NCBI GenBank assembly: GCA_015067825.1 | Contig: SVLQ01000017.1 | Location: 1 to 45,188, forward strand | DNA length: 45,188 nt | DNA from: Oscillospiraceae bacterium | GTDB taxonomy: Bacteria; Bacillota; Clostridia; Oscillospirales; QAMX01 | Direction: 5' to 3' | Part shown: one piece after another, positions 16,482-26,236 of the stretch | How the letters are laid out: each line of letters begins with the position of its first letter | How positions within the stretch are numbered: position 1 is the first letter of the stretch | Notes under the pieces: generated by a model | Database searches by the model: none | What the model was told of the DNA's origin: nothing | What the model saw: only the letters and a program-made list of their open reading frames with translations | Translations under genes and position numbers: made by a program

Positions 16482-17315
16482 ATGGGTATTGTCATCGGCA
16501 TCGACGTCGGCGGTTCGACCACCAAGATCGTCGGCATGGAAAACGGGCGCATGGTCAGCCCGCTGATGGTAAAAGCAAGCGACCCGAAAGCGTCGATCTT
16601 CGGCGCATTCGGCCGTTTTTTGGACGATAACAAGATCACGCTGTCGATGGTAGACCGCATTATGGTCACGGGCGTCGGCTCGGCGGCGATCGACGAACAG
16701 ATCTACGGCATCCCGGCGATCCGCGTCGACGAATTCCGCGCGATCGGCCGCGGCGGGCTCTTTCTCTCCGGGCTCGAGCACGCCGTTATCGTCAGCATGG
16801 GCACGGGCACGGCACTCGTTGCGGCCGAAGGCGACCACGCCGAGCACATTCTCGGCACGGGCGTCGGCGGCGGCACGCTGCTGGGGCTCTCCAACCGCAT
16901 GCTCAACATCCGCGATTTCAACTCGCTGATCGCCACCGCCAACGGCGGCAAGCTCGAGCACGTCGACCTCGCCGTCGACGATCTGACGACCGCGCAGATC
17001 CCCACGCTGCCGGCCGGCACGACCGCCTCGAACTTCGGGCGCATCTCCGATCTCGCCGCCCCCGGCGACATCGCCATGGGCATTTTCAATCTGGTATTCC
17101 AGGCGATCGGCGTCACCGCGGTTTTGGCCGCGCGGCTCGAGCGCACCGAAAAGATCGTGCTCATCGGCACGCTGACGGAGGTCTCCTACGCCAGAGAGAT
17201 TTTTGACAAGCTGGAAGTTTTGTACGGCGTGAAGTTTTTGATCCCGCGCCACGCCGAATTTGCCACCAGCGCCGGCGCGGCGCTTTGCGGCGTTTTGGGC
17301 GAGGTGACAAAATGA
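16482..17315 (+). CDS. coaW: Type II pantothenate kinase
   Basis: 277 residues of the ASKHA actin-like kinase fold. It has an N-terminal phosphate loop GIDVGGSTTKIVG, a conserved VDEFRAIGRGGLFLSG segment carrying the expected catalytic acidic residue, the adenosine-side loop IVSMGTGTALV and GTGVGGGTLLGL. It phosphorylates pantothenate with ATP as the first step of coenzyme A synthesis; type II enzymes are typically insensitive to CoA feedback. Ribosome site GGAGGG precedes the ATG. Its stop overlaps the start of ruvX by 4 bases, and a HAD nucleotidase follows, so the three are one operon. Confidence 0.88.
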   Translation: MGIVIGIDVGGSTTKIVGMENGRMVSPLMVKASDPKASIFGAFGRFLDDNKITLSMVDRIMVTGVGSAAIDEQIYGIPAIRVDEFRAIGRGGLFLSGLEHAVIVSMGTGTALVAAEGDHAEHILGTGVGGGTLLGLSNRMLNIRDFNSLIATANGGKLEHVDLAVDDLTTAQIPTLPAGTTASNFGRISDLAAPGDIAMGIFNLVFQAIGVTAVLAARLERTEKIVLIGTLTEVSYAREIFDKLEVLYGVKFLIPRHAEFATSAGAALCGVLGEVTK

Positions 17316-17740
17316 CGCGGGTCTGCGCCATCGATTACGGCCGCACGCGCACGGGCGTAGCATTTTCCGATCTGCTGCGCGCAGGTGCGGGCGAATCGCT
17401 CGTCATCACCGAAAAAGACGTTTTGCACCTCGTCGAAAAGATCACCGTTTTGCTCAAAGAGCGGCAGGTCACCGAGGTTGCCGTAGGAATGCCCGTGAAT
17501 ATGGACGGCACGATCGGGCCGCAGGGCGACAAATGCCGCCGCTTCGGCGAAATGCTCGCCGACCGCGCAGGAGTCACCGTGACCTTCATCGACGAGCGCC
17601 GCACGACCGTCGACGCTCACCGCATCCTGAGCGAAAACGGCGTCTTCCGCCAGAAACGCAAGGATACCGTTGACGCCGTCGCCGCCACTTTGATTCTGGA
17701 AATTTTCTTAAAACGCCTGCAGAACGGAGTCGACGCATGA
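17312..17740 (+). CDS. ruvX: RuvX/YqgF Holliday-junction resolvase-like nuclease
   Basis: 142 residues with an RNase H-like fold. Motifs: AIDYGRTRTGVAFSD (first catalytic Asp), VAVGMPVNMDGTIGPQ, FIDERRTTVDA (Glu) and DTVDAVAATLIL (last Asp). It is implicated in pre-16S rRNA 5' end processing and possibly junction resolution. The ATG at 17312 overlaps the upstream stop (ATGA) and has GAGGTGA ahead; an upstream in-frame start at 17285 lies inside coaW and lacks support. The stop in turn overlaps the next gene by 4 bases. Confidence 0.9.
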   Translation: MTRVCAIDYGRTRTGVAFSDLLRAGAGESLVITEKDVLHLVEKITVLLKERQVTEVAVGMPVNMDGTIGPQGDKCRRFGEMLADRAGVTVTFIDERRTTVDAHRILSENGVFRQKRKDTVDAVAATLILEIFLKRLQNGVDA

Positions 17741-18423
17741 AAACTTACCCTGTGTTTTTGATGGACGCCGACGAAACGCTCTTCGACTTCAAAAAAGCCG
17801 AGGCCGAAGGGCTGAAAAATGCCTTGGCCGAGCACGGAATCGCCTGCACACCGGAGATCCACGCGCGCTACCATAAAATCAACGACGATCTTTGGAAGCA
17901 GCTGGAGCGCGGCGAGGTCACCCGGGAGAAGCTGCTCATTGAGCGCTTCGTAAAGTTAGCCGCGGAGTTTTCGTTTGCGCTGGATGCCGTCGCATTCAAC
18001 CAAACCTATATGCGCTGTTTGGGCGAAGGATCGTTTTTGTTTGACGGTGCCGAAGAAATTTGCCGCGGGCTCTGCGCGCGCGGGGCAAAACTCTACATCG
18101 TCACCAACGGCACGGCCCCGGTTCAGCACCGTCGTTTTGCCAAATGTCCGGTGACGGAATGTTTTGAAAAGATCTTTATTTCCGAGGAGATCGGCGCCGC
18201 CAAGCCCGAGCTCGCGTTTTTTGACCGCGTTTTGGCCGAGATCCCGGAATTTGGGCGCGAAGAGATGCTGATCGTCGGCGATTCGCTTTCTTCCGATATC
18301 GCCGGCGGCTCTATCGCCGGGATCGACACCTGCTGGTATAATCCCGCCGGGAAAGCGAATACCTCGCCCCATTCCCCAACCTACGAGATCCGATCGCTTG
18401 AGGAGCTGTACCGTTTTTTGTAA
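17737..18423 (+). CDS. YjjG/YfnB-family HAD pyrimidine nucleotidase
   Basis: 228 residues, cytoplasmic. HAD motif I is MDADETLFDFKKAE, where the second Asp is the general acid and the first the nucleophile; motif II YIVTNGTAPVQHRRF, motif III GAAKPELAFF and motif IV IVGDSLSSDIAGG. The DFKKAE cap start and overall length match the YjjG group, which dephosphorylates non-canonical pyrimidine and some purine mononucleotides (house-cleaning). It is coupled to ruvX by ATGA and is the third gene of the coaW operon. Confidence 0.85.
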   Translation: MKTYPVFLMDADETLFDFKKAEAEGLKNALAEHGIACTPEIHARYHKINDDLWKQLERGEVTREKLLIERFVKLAAEFSFALDAVAFNQTYMRCLGEGSFLFDGAEEICRGLCARGAKLYIVTNGTAPVQHRRFAKCPVTECFEKIFISEEIGAAKPELAFFDRVLAEIPEFGREEMLIVGDSLSSDIAGGSIAGIDTCWYNPAGKANTSPHSPTYEIRSLEELYRFL

Positions 18424-18492
18424 TCGATTGAGACCGCACAGCACTGCGGAAAAGTAGCCCGAAAAATATCAAAATACAGGGAGGAACTTTCG

Positions 18493-21321
18493 ATGACGTT
18501 TGCCGAAAAATTCCACGCGGTATACGCCCATTACGGCAAAAGCTACTGGGCAAGCCGTATCGCCGCCCAGCTCCTCTACGCCGTAAAGCTCTCCGAAACC
18601 GAAGGAAGCCGCTATGAGCGCGAGATCGGCCACGTGCTCGACGCTCTGCTCGCCTCGATCGAGGCCGACGGCGTGATCACCGATGCGGCCGCGCAGTTCG
18701 CCGAAAAGCTGCTGGCTCCGCTCTCGGAGGCCGCCAAAAAGTACACGATGCTCTGCGTCGGCCACGCCCACATCGACATGAACTGGATGTGGGGCTTCCA
18801 GGAGACTGCCGCCGTCACCGTCGACACCTTCCGCACGATGCTCGATCTGATGCGCGAATACCCGGAATTCACCTTCGCCCAGTCGCAGGCTTCGGTTTAC
18901 AAGATCATCGAAGACTACGCGCCGTGGATGCTCGATGAGATCCGCCAGCGCATTGCCGAAGGGCGCTGGGAAGTTACAGCCTCGACTTGGGTCGAGCCGG
19001 ACAAAAATATGCCCTCGGGCGAATCGCTCGCGCGCCATATCTTGAACACCAAGCGCTACCTCTCTGAGCTTTTGCAGATCGATGCCGACAGCTTAAACAT
19101 CGATTTCGAGCCCGATACCTTCGGTCACTCCGCCAACCTGCCGGAGATCTGTGCGGCCGGCGGCGTTAAGTACTACTACCATTGCCGCGGCGAGGTCGAA
19201 CACACCATCTACCGTTGGCGCAGCGAATCGGGCGCGGAGCTGCTCGTTTTCCGCGAACCAACCTGGTACAACGACACGATCGAGCCCAACATGGTCGATC
19301 TGGTGCCGGAATTCTGCACGACCTACGGCGTTGACTGCGTTCTGCAGGTCTACGGTGTCGGCGACCACGGCGGCGGCCCCACCCGCCGCGATATCGAACG
19401 CGCCATCGACATGATGAGTTGGCCGGTCATGCCGACGATCCGCTTCGGCACCTTCGGCGAATTCTTCCGCGCGATCGACCGCCCCGAAAACAACTATCCC
19501 GTCCTTGTCGGCGAACAGAACTTCCTCTTTACCGGCTGCTACACCTCGCAGTCGCGGATCAAGATGGCAAACCGCATCGGCGAAGACCGCCTTTACGAAT
19601 CGGAAATGCTCGCCACGATGGCGCACGCCGCCGGTGGTCTGAACCTTTCCAAGTCGTTTGCGGGCGCTTGGGAGCACGTCCTCTTCAACCACTTCCACGA
19701 CATTCTCCCCGGCAGCGGCATGATCGAAACGCGCGAATATGCGCTCGCCGGGTTCCAGCAGAGTCTGGCGGCGGCGACCACCAACGCCAACTACGCGATG
19801 CGCACGATCGCCGAGCAGATCGACCTCTCGTCGCTTTCTGTTGACGACGACCGTCTTTCGGTCTCCGAAGGCGGCGGCGTTGGCTACACGACCGACGAAG
19901 CCGCACACTTTGCGCTGCCGAAGGCCGACCGCGGCCGCGGCAAGACCCGCGTTTTCACGCTCTTCAACACCACGATGTACCCTTGGCGCGGCCCCGTTGA
20001 GATCACGATCTGGGACTGGCCCGGCGACGTCGGCCGGTTGGCCGCCCGCAAAGCCGGCGGCGACCGCACGGTTTCGCAGGTTTTGGAGCAGGGCAAGCAC
20101 TACTGGGGCCACCGCTACACCAAGGTTGCCGTTGACGCCGAGATCTCGGCGCTGGGCTACGCGACCTACGTGGTCGAGGAGACCGAGCCGAAGATCACCA
20201 TGGGCTTCAAGGATCTTCGCCTCACGCGCGTTGACGATTTCAACGACGGCCCACTCACCCTCGAAAACGACTGTATCCGCGCAGTCTTTGAGCGCAGCTC
20301 GATGCGTTGCGTTTCGCTGACCGATCTGGCCACGGGCAAAGAGCTGCTCGACCGTCCGAGCGCCTCCTTCCGCATCGTCGACGAAGACACCGTCAACGGC
20401 ATGACCTCGTGGCGCGTCGGCAACGCGATGCAGATCACCGACATCAACACCACCAACCCCGTGCGCGTAGAAAACGTCGCCACCGGCGGGCTCGTGCAGT
20501 CGATCACCTACGCCGTCGCTTACCGTTCCTCCACGCTCAAGGTCACCGTTCGCCTTGCGGCGCATTCGCCGGTGCTGGAATTCGACGTCACCGCCGACTT
20601 CCACGAGATCGGCTCCCAAGATACCACGCCGCAGCTCGCGTTCGCTGTGCCGATCGGTTACAGCGCCGCGAAATTCATCAACGACATCCCGATGGGCATC
20701 ACCGAGCGCGGCCCGCTCGCGCACGACGTGCCGTGCCGCACCTTTACGATGGCGAAAAACGAGGGCAAGCACGACCAACTGCTGCCGTCGGTCATGCTCG
20801 TTTCCGACAGCAAGTACGGTTTCCGCAACCAGCCCGACGAACTGACCGTCACGCTCCTGCGCGCCTCGACCGACCCCGATCCGTATCCGGAATTCGGCAT
20901 CCACCATTTCCGCCTCGGCATCGCCGCCGTCAGCGCACCGAGCTACGACGTTTGCTCGCGGATCTCGGCGCATTTTGCACACCCGTGTGCCGCCGTCAGC
21001 GTGCCGACCGGCCGTCCGCAGCCCGAGCTGGCGCTGCCGCTGACCGGGGCGCTCTGCCGCGTTGAGGGCGACGGCGTTTGCCTGTCGGCGGTCAAGCCCG
21101 CCGAGGACGGCGCCGGCACAGTGCTCCGCGTGTATAACACCCTGCCGACCGAGACCGACTGCCGCATTGCCTTCCGCGTCAAGCCCAAGGGTGCATACGC
21201 CTGCGACCTGACCGAGCGCCACAAGACACCGATGATGTTCAACGGCAAGATCTTAGAGTTCAAGCTGCCGCCGCGCGGCGTGCAGACGATCCGTCTGCTG
21301 CCGACGAACGCAGACCTTTAA
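18493..21321 (+). CDS. GH38 alpha-mannosidase
   Basis: 942 residues. The catalytic domain begins near residue 84 with CVGHAHIDMNWMW (zinc-binding His and Asp). It continues with FAQSQASVYKIIEDYAP, EGRWEVTASTWVEPDKNMPS and IDFEPDTFGHSANLPEI (nucleophile Asp before TFGHS), and has HDILPGSGM as a further conserved His. C-terminal all-beta domains complete the family length. No signal peptide, so it hydrolyses imported alpha-mannosides in the cytoplasm. GGGAGG precedes the ATG by 8 bases. It is followed 38 bases later by a ThuA-like gene on the same strand, probably cotranscribed. No sugar transporter is adjacent. Confidence 0.92.
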   Translation: MTFAEKFHAVYAHYGKSYWASRIAAQLLYAVKLSETEGSRYEREIGHVLDALLASIEADGVITDAAAQFAEKLLAPLSEAAKKYTMLCVGHAHIDMNWMWGFQETAAVTVDTFRTMLDLMREYPEFTFAQSQASVYKIIEDYAPWMLDEIRQRIAEGRWEVTASTWVEPDKNMPSGESLARHILNTKRYLSELLQIDADSLNIDFEPDTFGHSANLPEICAAGGVKYYYHCRGEVEHTIYRWRSESGAELLVFREPTWYNDTIEPNMVDLVPEFCTTYGVDCVLQVYGVGDHGGGPTRRDIERAIDMMSWPVMPTIRFGTFGEFFRAIDRPENNYPVLVGEQNFLFTGCYTSQSRIKMANRIGEDRLYESEMLATMAHAAGGLNLSKSFAGAWEHVLFNHFHDILPGSGMIETREYALAGFQQSLAAATTNANYAMRTIAEQIDLSSLSVDDDRLSVSEGGGVGYTTDEAAHFALPKADRGRGKTRVFTLFNTTMYPWRGPVEITIWDWPGDVGRLAARKAGGDRTVSQVLEQGKHYWGHRYTKVAVDAEISALGYATYVVEETEPKITMGFKDLRLTRVDDFNDGPLTLENDCIRAVFERSSMRCVSLTDLATGKELLDRPSASFRIVDEDTVNGMTSWRVGNAMQITDINTTNPVRVENVATGGLVQSITYAVAYRSSTLKVTVRLAAHSPVLEFDVTADFHEIGSQDTTPQLAFAVPIGYSAAKFINDIPMGITERGPLAHDVPCRTFTMAKNEGKHDQLLPSVMLVSDSKYGFRNQPDELTVTLLRASTDPDPYPEFGIHHFRLGIAAVSAPSYDVCSRISAHFAHPCAAVSVPTGRPQPELALPLTGALCRVEGDGVCLSAVKPAEDGAGTVLRVYNTLPTETDCRIAFRVKPKGAYACDLTERHKTPMMFNGKILEFKLPPRGVQTIRLLPTNADL

Positions 21322-21359
21322 AACCGCTCACCGAAATTTTAAAATAAGGGGAAAAGAAC

Positions 21360-22088
21360 ATGAAAATTACGGTTTGGAACGAATTTGTACACGAAAAGAC
21401 CGACGAACGCGTCCGCGCGATCTATCCCGACGGTATGCACGCCTGCATTGCAAAATTCCTCACCGAAGCCGGCTACGACGTAAAGACCGCCACGCTCGAA
21501 ATGCCCGAGCACGGTCTGACCGACGAAGTTTTGGCAGAGACCGACGTGCTCTTCTGGTGGGGCCACATGCGCCACGAAAAAGTCGACGATGCCATCGTGC
21601 AGAAGGTCTACGACCGCGTCATGCAGGGCATGGGTCTGGTCGTCCTGCACTCCGGCCACGCCTCGAAGATTTTCCGCAAGCTGATGGGCACGAATTCCGA
21701 CTGCTTGAAATGGCGCGAATCCAACGACACGGAGATCATGTGGGTCACGAGCCCGAACCATCCGATCGTCGAAGGCTTGGGAGACCACATCGTCATCCCG
21801 CACGAAGAAACCTACGGCGAGCACTTCATCATCCCCGAACCCGACGAACTCGTGTTCATCAGCTGGTTCACCGGCGGTGAAGTTTTCCGCAGCGGCTGCT
21901 GCTTCAAGCGCGGTAACGGCCGTATCTTCTACTTCAAGCCCGGCCACGAATCCTTCCCGATCTACCACCACCCCGACGTGCAGAAGGTGCTGATCAATGC
22001 CGCCAAGTGGGCGTGCCCGGTCAACCGCGAAACCTTCCGCTACGGCCACTTCCCGGTGCGCCCGGTGGACGAACTGAACATCCAGTAA
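21360..22088 (+). CDS. ThuA-like trehalose-utilisation-family protein
   Basis: 242 residues with a class I glutamine-amidotransferase-like fold. Matching segments: VWNEFVHEKTDERVRAIYPD, DVLFWWGHMRHEKVDD, GMGLVVLHSGHASKIFRKLM, TSPNHPIVEGL and GRIFYFKPGHESFPIYHHPD. ThuA proteins in rhizobia participate in trehalose/disaccharide catabolism, possibly with keto-sugar intermediates; the biochemical role here is unknown. AAGGGGAAAAG precedes the ATG. It follows the GH38 gene closely, which fits a cytoplasmic sugar-processing unit. A strong terminator ends it. Confidence 0.85.
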   Translation: MKITVWNEFVHEKTDERVRAIYPDGMHACIAKFLTEAGYDVKTATLEMPEHGLTDEVLAETDVLFWWGHMRHEKVDDAIVQKVYDRVMQGMGLVVLHSGHASKIFRKLMGTNSDCLKWRESNDTEIMWVTSPNHPIVEGLGDHIVIPHEETYGEHFIIPEPDELVFISWFTGGEVFRSGCCFKRGNGRIFYFKPGHESFPIYHHPDVQKVLINAAKWACPVNRETFRYGHFPVRPVDELNIQ

Positions 22089-22098
22089 TCTTCAAAAA

Positions 22099-22131
22099 AA
22101 CGCCCGGACAGGAATTCTGTCCGGGCGTTTT
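22099..22131. terminator. Bidirectional intrinsic terminator between thuA-like gene and potD
   Basis: AACGCCCGGACAG and CTGTCCGGGCGTT pair perfectly. T-runs occur on both strands: TTTT on the plus side and seven Ts on the minus side. It can therefore end both the GH38-ThuA operon and potABCD. Confidence 0.92.
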
Positions 22132-22135
22132 GGGT

Positions 22136-23311
22136 TTAGTAGTTATTTCGTTTTTTCTTGCGGAGATAGGCGGCAACACCAATAGCAATGACCACAACAA
22201 TTACCGCGATCATGATATACAGGCTCCAGCCACTATCCGAGGCTTTGACGTTGTTGAACAGGTCGTTCATTGTCTGTACCGTTTCGGTGGGCAGGTTGTT
22301 GAACGCCTGACCGCGGGAAAGCGTTTCGGCCGACGGATAAGCAACTTCGCTACTCGTCGTTTCGGGGTCCATCAGTTCCTTGGCTGCCTGAGAGGGCGCG
22401 GAATAACCGAGGAATTCGAGGTTGGCGGCCATAATTTCGGGGCTGCAGATAAAGTTGATATACTTTTCGGCGGCTTCCTTGTTCTGCGCGTTCTTCGGAA
22501 TGCACATCGCATCGATAAACATATTAAAGCCCTCTTCAGGGAAACAGAACGCGAGATTCTCATTGTTTTCCGCCATCGTCAGGTAATCGCCGGCATAGTA
22601 CGGCGCAAGCCACGCCTCTTCATGCTCCATCTTGGAGAAAACCTGGTCCATGATGTACTCCTGCACCAAGGGTTTCTGCTCGGCGAGCTTTTCGGCCGCA
22701 GCATTCAGCTGTGCTTCATCGGTCGTATTTAGGCTGTAACCCAACAGAAGCTCAGCCACGGCAAACGCATCGCGGCTGTTGTCGAACTGCAGGATTTTTC
22801 CCGCATATTCTTCGTCCCACAAAACCGACCAGCTGGTGACCGGTTTAGTGACATATTTGGTGTTATAAATGATACCGACATTGCCCCAGGTATAGGGCAC
22901 GGAATACTTGTTGTCGGGATCATAGGCTTGATTCTTAAACTGCTCGTCAATGTACTGATAGTTGGGAATATTTTCGTAGTTGATTTCCGCGAGCATATCC
23001 TCTTCAATCAGCTTGCCGATCATATAGTCCGACGGAATAATCACGTCGTAGTTGGCGCCGCCCGTTTTGAGCTTGGTGTAAAGAATTTCGTTGGTATCAT
23101 AAATATCGTAAACGACTTTGATACCCGTACGGCGTGTGAACTCTTCGTTCACGTTGATCGACCCCTCCGAGCCGTCGGCAATGTACATATTCCAGTTGTA
23201 CACGTAGACTACTTCACCCGTGAGAGGAACCGCTCCGTCACCGTCGGCAAACGCCGTAAAAGGCATCGCGAGCATGAGGGCGATCATCAGCAAAGAGAGC
23301 AACTTTTTCAT
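22136..23311 (-). CDS. potD: PotD-type polyamine-binding protein with C-terminal membrane anchor
   Basis: 391 residues. An N-terminal signal peptide (MKKLLSLLMIALMLAMPFTA, then FAD) has no lipobox Cys. The mature region matches spermidine/putrescine-binding PotD: VYVYNWNMYIADGSE, YDVIIPSDYMIGKLIEE, YSVPYTWGNVGIIYNTKYV and KEAAEKYINFICSPEIMAAN. The C-terminus has a hydrophobic helix (LYIMIAVIVVVIAIGVAAYL) followed by RKKKRNNY, so the protein is likely tethered to the membrane from its C-terminus instead of by lipid. It is the last gene of potABCD and should deliver polyamines to PotB/PotC. The best ribosome match, GGAAGG, is rather distant from the ATG. Confidence 0.9.
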   Translation of the reverse strand: MKKLLSLLMIALMLAMPFTAFADGDGAVPLTGEVVYVYNWNMYIADGSEGSINVNEEFTRRTGIKVVYDIYDTNEILYTKLKTGGANYDVIIPSDYMIGKLIEEDMLAEINYENIPNYQYIDEQFKNQAYDPDNKYSVPYTWGNVGIIYNTKYVTKPVTSWSVLWDEEYAGKILQFDNSRDAFAVAELLLGYSLNTTDEAQLNAAAEKLAEQKPLVQEYIMDQVFSKMEHEEAWLAPYYAGDYLTMAENNENLAFCFPEEGFNMFIDAMCIPKNAQNKEAAEKYINFICSPEIMAANLEFLGYSAPSQAAKELMDPETTSSEVAYPSAETLSRGQAFNNLPTETVQTMNDLFNNVKASDSGWSLYIMIAVIVVVIAIGVAAYLRKKKRNNY

Positions 23312-23384
23312 TTCTGTTTGTTTCTACCTTCCTTGTTTCCGTGTTTTCACGTTTATTCTCAGCCGCAAAGCGGATCTGAATCAA

Positions 23385-24188
23385 TTATTTGACTTTTTCG
23401 CGGCGTTTATCGTCGCGCGCCTGCACCACGTTCATCACGATCATCACGACGAGCACCGCCATGAAGATGACGGTAAACAACGCGTAGATCTTGGGCGGCA
23501 TCGGCTTTTTGGTGTAGCTGTAGATCTCGACCGGCAGCGTGCGGTACGCCGGACCGTAGACGAAATAGGAAATGACAAAGTCATCGAGACTCATCGTAAA
23601 CGCCATCATCATGCCCGAGAAGATGCCCGGCATGATCTCCGGCAGAATGACCTTAAAGAAGGACTGCGCCGGGGTGCAGCCGAGGTCGAGGGCGGCCTCG
23701 TTGATGTTGGGGTTTAACTGCCGGAATTTCGGCAGCACCGAAAGAATGACGTAGGGCAGGTTGAAGGTGATATGCGCGATCAGCAGCGTTCCGAAGCCGA
23801 GGACGCTGTCCATCTTCAGCATCTGGCCGACAAACGTAAAGAGCAGGCACAGCGAGATACCGGTTACGATATCGGGGTTGGTCATGGGGATATTCGTCAC
23901 CGTCAAGACCGCGCTGCGGGCGCGCTTGCCCATGCGGTTGATGCCGACGGCAGCCATCGTACCAAGGACGGTGGCGACCACCGACGAGATCACCGCGATG
24001 ATCAGCGAGTTGGCCAAAAGGCGCAAAAGATTTTCATCGCGCATCAGCTCGGCGTACTGGTAGAGCGTGAAGCCCTCAAAGACCGAAAGGTCTTTGCCGC
24101 TGTTGAAAGAGGCAGCGATCAGAAGCAGCATCGGCGCGTACAGAATTACAAAAATGATCACGGTAATGACCGTGGAGGCTTTCTTCAA
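23385..24188 (-). CDS. potC: Polyamine ABC transporter permease PotC
   Basis: About 267 residues, six predicted membrane helices, first one VITVIIFVILYAPMLLLIAA. The EAA loop is EAALDLGCTPAQSFFKVILP followed by EIMPGI, typical of PotC. It pairs with PotB to form the channel. The start is a judgement: AGGAGG directly abuts an ATG at 24197, so ribosome spacing favours TTG at 24188 (protein begins KKASTVITV, as in other PotC proteins); an ATG at 24215 lacks a ribosome site. It lies 41 bases after potB. Confidence 0.88.
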   Translation of the reverse strand: MKKASTVITVIIFVILYAPMLLLIAASFNSGKDLSVFEGFTLYQYAELMRDENLLRLLANSLIIAVISSVVATVLGTMAAVGINRMGKRARSAVLTVTNIPMTNPDIVTGISLCLLFTFVGQMLKMDSVLGFGTLLIAHITFNLPYVILSVLPKFRQLNPNINEAALDLGCTPAQSFFKVILPEIMPGIFSGMMMAFTMSLDDFVISYFVYGPAYRTLPVEIYSYTKKPMPPKIYALFTVIFMAVLVVMIVMNVVQARDDKRREKVK

Positions 24189-24229
24189 AGCGAGCATCCT
24201 CCTCTCTCCGCGCATTGGCGGAACAGCGA

Positions 24230-25039
24230 TCAGTACAGACTCACGTCGTCACTGTCGGTAAACTTGTTCATGATCCCCATGCAGATGAAGATCAGGATCA
24301 TCAGCACCAGCGACATCGCCGCGCCGACGTTCAGGTTATAGGTGGACTTGAACTGGCTTTCGATGATGTCACCGATCATCGCCGTGCCCGTGCCGCCGAG
24401 CTTTTTAGAGATATAGAACGTGCTGACGGCGGGAACAAAGACCATCGTGATCCCCGAGACGATGCCCGGCAAGCTGAGCGGCAGCATGACGCGCGTCAAA
24501 ACCTTCACGCTGCTGCAGCCGAGATCCTGTGCAGCCTCGATGACGGAGGGGTTAATTTTGACCATAACGCTGTAGAGCGGCATAATCATATACGGCAGAT
24601 AGTTATAAACCATACCGAAGACGACGGCGGCCGGCGTGCGCATCAGCGTGACCGGGCCGAGGCCGATCTTCGAAAGCAGTTGGTTGATGATACCGGTATC
24701 TTCCATGATCGCGACCAACGCCAGCGTGCGCAGCAGAAAGCTCATGCACATCGGCAGCATCACCAGCAGCATCAGCACGCGCTGACGGCTCGGTCTGGCT
24801 TGTGCGATCGTATAGGCGACCGGATAGGCAAGCACGAGGCAGATCGCCGCGGCGATCGCCGCCAGCCAAAGGGAATCGATGAACGTTGGCAGGTAGGTTT
24901 CGATCGCTTTGATGTTAGCAAACGTAAAAGAGCCCGTGTTGGGATCGGTAAAGGCGTAGTAGGCGCAGGCGCCGAGCGGAACGAGAATGAAGATCGCCAT
25001 CCAGACGATATACGGTGCGGCGAACAGCTTAGTCTTCAT
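24230..25039 (-). CDS. potB: Polyamine ABC transporter permease PotB
   Basis: About 269 residues with six membrane helices, starting [20 protein letters not shown]. The cytoplasmic EAA motif is [20 protein letters not shown] followed by LSLPGI. The start at ATG 25039 has GGAGG 6 bases upstream and overlaps the end of potA by 11 bases, showing coupled translation; a longer frame to 25078 lies wholly inside potA. Forms the membrane channel of the spermidine/putrescine importer with PotC. Confidence 0.9.
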   Translation of the reverse strand: MKTKLFAAPYIVWMAIFILVPLGACAYYAFTDPNTGSFTFANIKAIETYLPTFIDSLWLAAIAAAICLVLAYPVAYTIAQARPSRQRVLMLLVMLPMCMSFLLRTLALVAIMEDTGIINQLLSKIGLGPVTLMRTPAAVVFGMVYNYLPYMIMPLYSVMVKINPSVIEAAQDLGCSSVKVLTRVMLPLSLPGIVSGITMVFVPAVSTFYISKKLGGTGTAMIGDIIESQFKSTYNLNVGAAMSLVLMILIFICMGIMNKFTDSDDVSLY

Positions 25040-26153
25040 GGTCTTCCTCCGCCGCACGGCCATCCTCGTCGTATTCATCGCTGAACGACGAATAGTCGCC
25101 GAAAACGCCGGAGTATTCGCTCTTTTTCATGATATGAATATCTTCGGGGTTGATGACGAACGCCACCGCCGAGCCAACGCTCTGGTAGTCGGTCGACTGG
25201 ATCAGCCACTTGAAGCCATCGACGTCGATGATGAACTCGTAGTGTACGCCCTTGAAGGTCGCGGAAACGACCGTGCCCTTGATGTGGCCGCTTTCGTAGG
25301 GGATGATATCGATATCCTCGGGACGGATCACGACGTCAACGGGCGTGTTGCGCCCGAAGCCCTTGTCGACGCACTGGAAACGGCGGCCGCAGAATTCGAC
25401 GACGTAGTCGTCGATCATCACGCCGTCGATGATGTTCGATTCGCCGATAAAGTCGGCGACGAAGGCGTTTTCGGGTTCGTTGTAGATGTCTTCCGGCGTG
25501 CCGATCTGCTGGATGACGCCCTTGTCCATGACGACGACGCGGTCGCTCATCGCAAGTGCTTCTTCCTGATCGTGCGTGACGTAGACGAAGGTGATCTCGA
25601 GCTGCTGCTGAATGCGCTTCAGCTCGGCCTGCATATCTTTGCGCAAACGCAAATCAAGCGCCCCAAGCGGTTCGTCCAGCAGCAGAAGACGCGGACGGCA
25701 CACCAGAGCGCGCGCAATGGCAACACGCTGCTGCTGACCGCCGGAAAGCGTCGTGCTCGTGCGGCGTTCGAACCCGCGGAGATTGACCAGCTCGAGCATT
25801 TCCATCACTCGGGTGCGGATCTCCTGTTCGGGCAGCTTCTGCAGACGCAGACCAAACGCCACGTTTTCAAACACGTTCAGATGCGGGAACAGCGCGTATC
25901 GCTGAAAGACGGTATTGACCTTGCGCTTGTAGGCCGGAACGTCGTTGATGCGCTGGCCTTCAAAGTACACGTCGCCCTTGTCAGGCGTTTCAAAACCGCC
26001 GATAATTCTCAGTGTTGTTGTTTTGCCGCAGCCGGAGGGACCGAGCAGCGTAACAAACTCCTTGTCGTGAACGGCAAGATTAACCGATTTCAACACCTCC
26101 TCACCGTCATAGCTCATGACGATGTCGGTCAGGCGAATCAGTTCCTTTTTCAT
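25029..26153 (-). CDS. potA: Polyamine ABC transporter ATPase PotA
   Basis: 374 residues. ABC motifs: Walker [11 protein letters not shown]-loop [10 protein letters not shown], signature [15 protein letters not shown], Walker [14 protein letters not shown]-loop [10 protein letters not shown]. The C-terminal third is a TOBE regulatory domain ([14 protein letters not shown] onward) as in PotA. The last 20 residues are an unusual acidic tail ([16 protein letters not shown]), partly because that stretch also encodes the potB ribosome site. First gene of potABCD behind a near-consensus promoter. Confidence 0.93.
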   Translation of the reverse strand: MKKELIRLTDIVMSYDGEEVLKSVNLAVHDKEFVTLLGPSGCGKTTTLRIIGGFETPDKGDVYFEGQRINDVPAYKRKVNTVFQRYALFPHLNVFENVAFGLRLQKLPEQEIRTRVMEMLELVNLRGFERRTSTTLSGGQQQRVAIARALVCRPRLLLLDEPLGALDLRLRKDMQAELKRIQQQLEITFVYVTHDQEEALAMSDRVVVMDKGVIQQIGTPEDIYNEPENAFVADFIGESNIIDGVMIDDYVVEFCGRRFQCVDKGFGRNTPVDVVIRPEDIDIIPYESGHIKGTVVSATFKGVHYEFIIDVDGFKWLIQSTDYQSVGSAVAFVINPEDIHIMKKSEYSGVFGDYSSFSDEYDEDGRAAEEDHED

Positions 26154-26186
26154 GTATCATCCCCCAATTCACAGTTTGATCATTTC

Positions 26187-26199
26187 CGCATATAATGCG
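26187..26199. promoter_or_regulatory. Small palindrome downstream of the pot promoter
   Basis: CGCAT (26187-26191) and ATGCG (26195-26199) are perfect arms around ATA, located just past the -10 in the 5' leader of potABCD. Position suits a repressor site; arms are short, so chance is possible. Confidence 0.3.
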
Positions 26200-26207
26200 C
26201 GATATAT

Positions 26208-26236
26208 ACTATAATCCTAATTCGACAAAATGTCAA
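26208..26236 (-). promoter_or_regulatory. Promoter of potABCD
   Basis: On the minus strand: TTGACA (26236-26231), 17-base spacer, TATAGT (26213-26208). This is a near-consensus housekeeping promoter, with the start expected about 50 bases before the potA ATG. Confidence 0.88.

Noticed and set aside
19093..21222. A 709-codon open frame on the minus strand
   Set aside because: It is antisense to the GH38 alpha-mannosidase, is Arg/Val/Gly-rich without motifs, and arises from GC-rich codon bias in the real gene.
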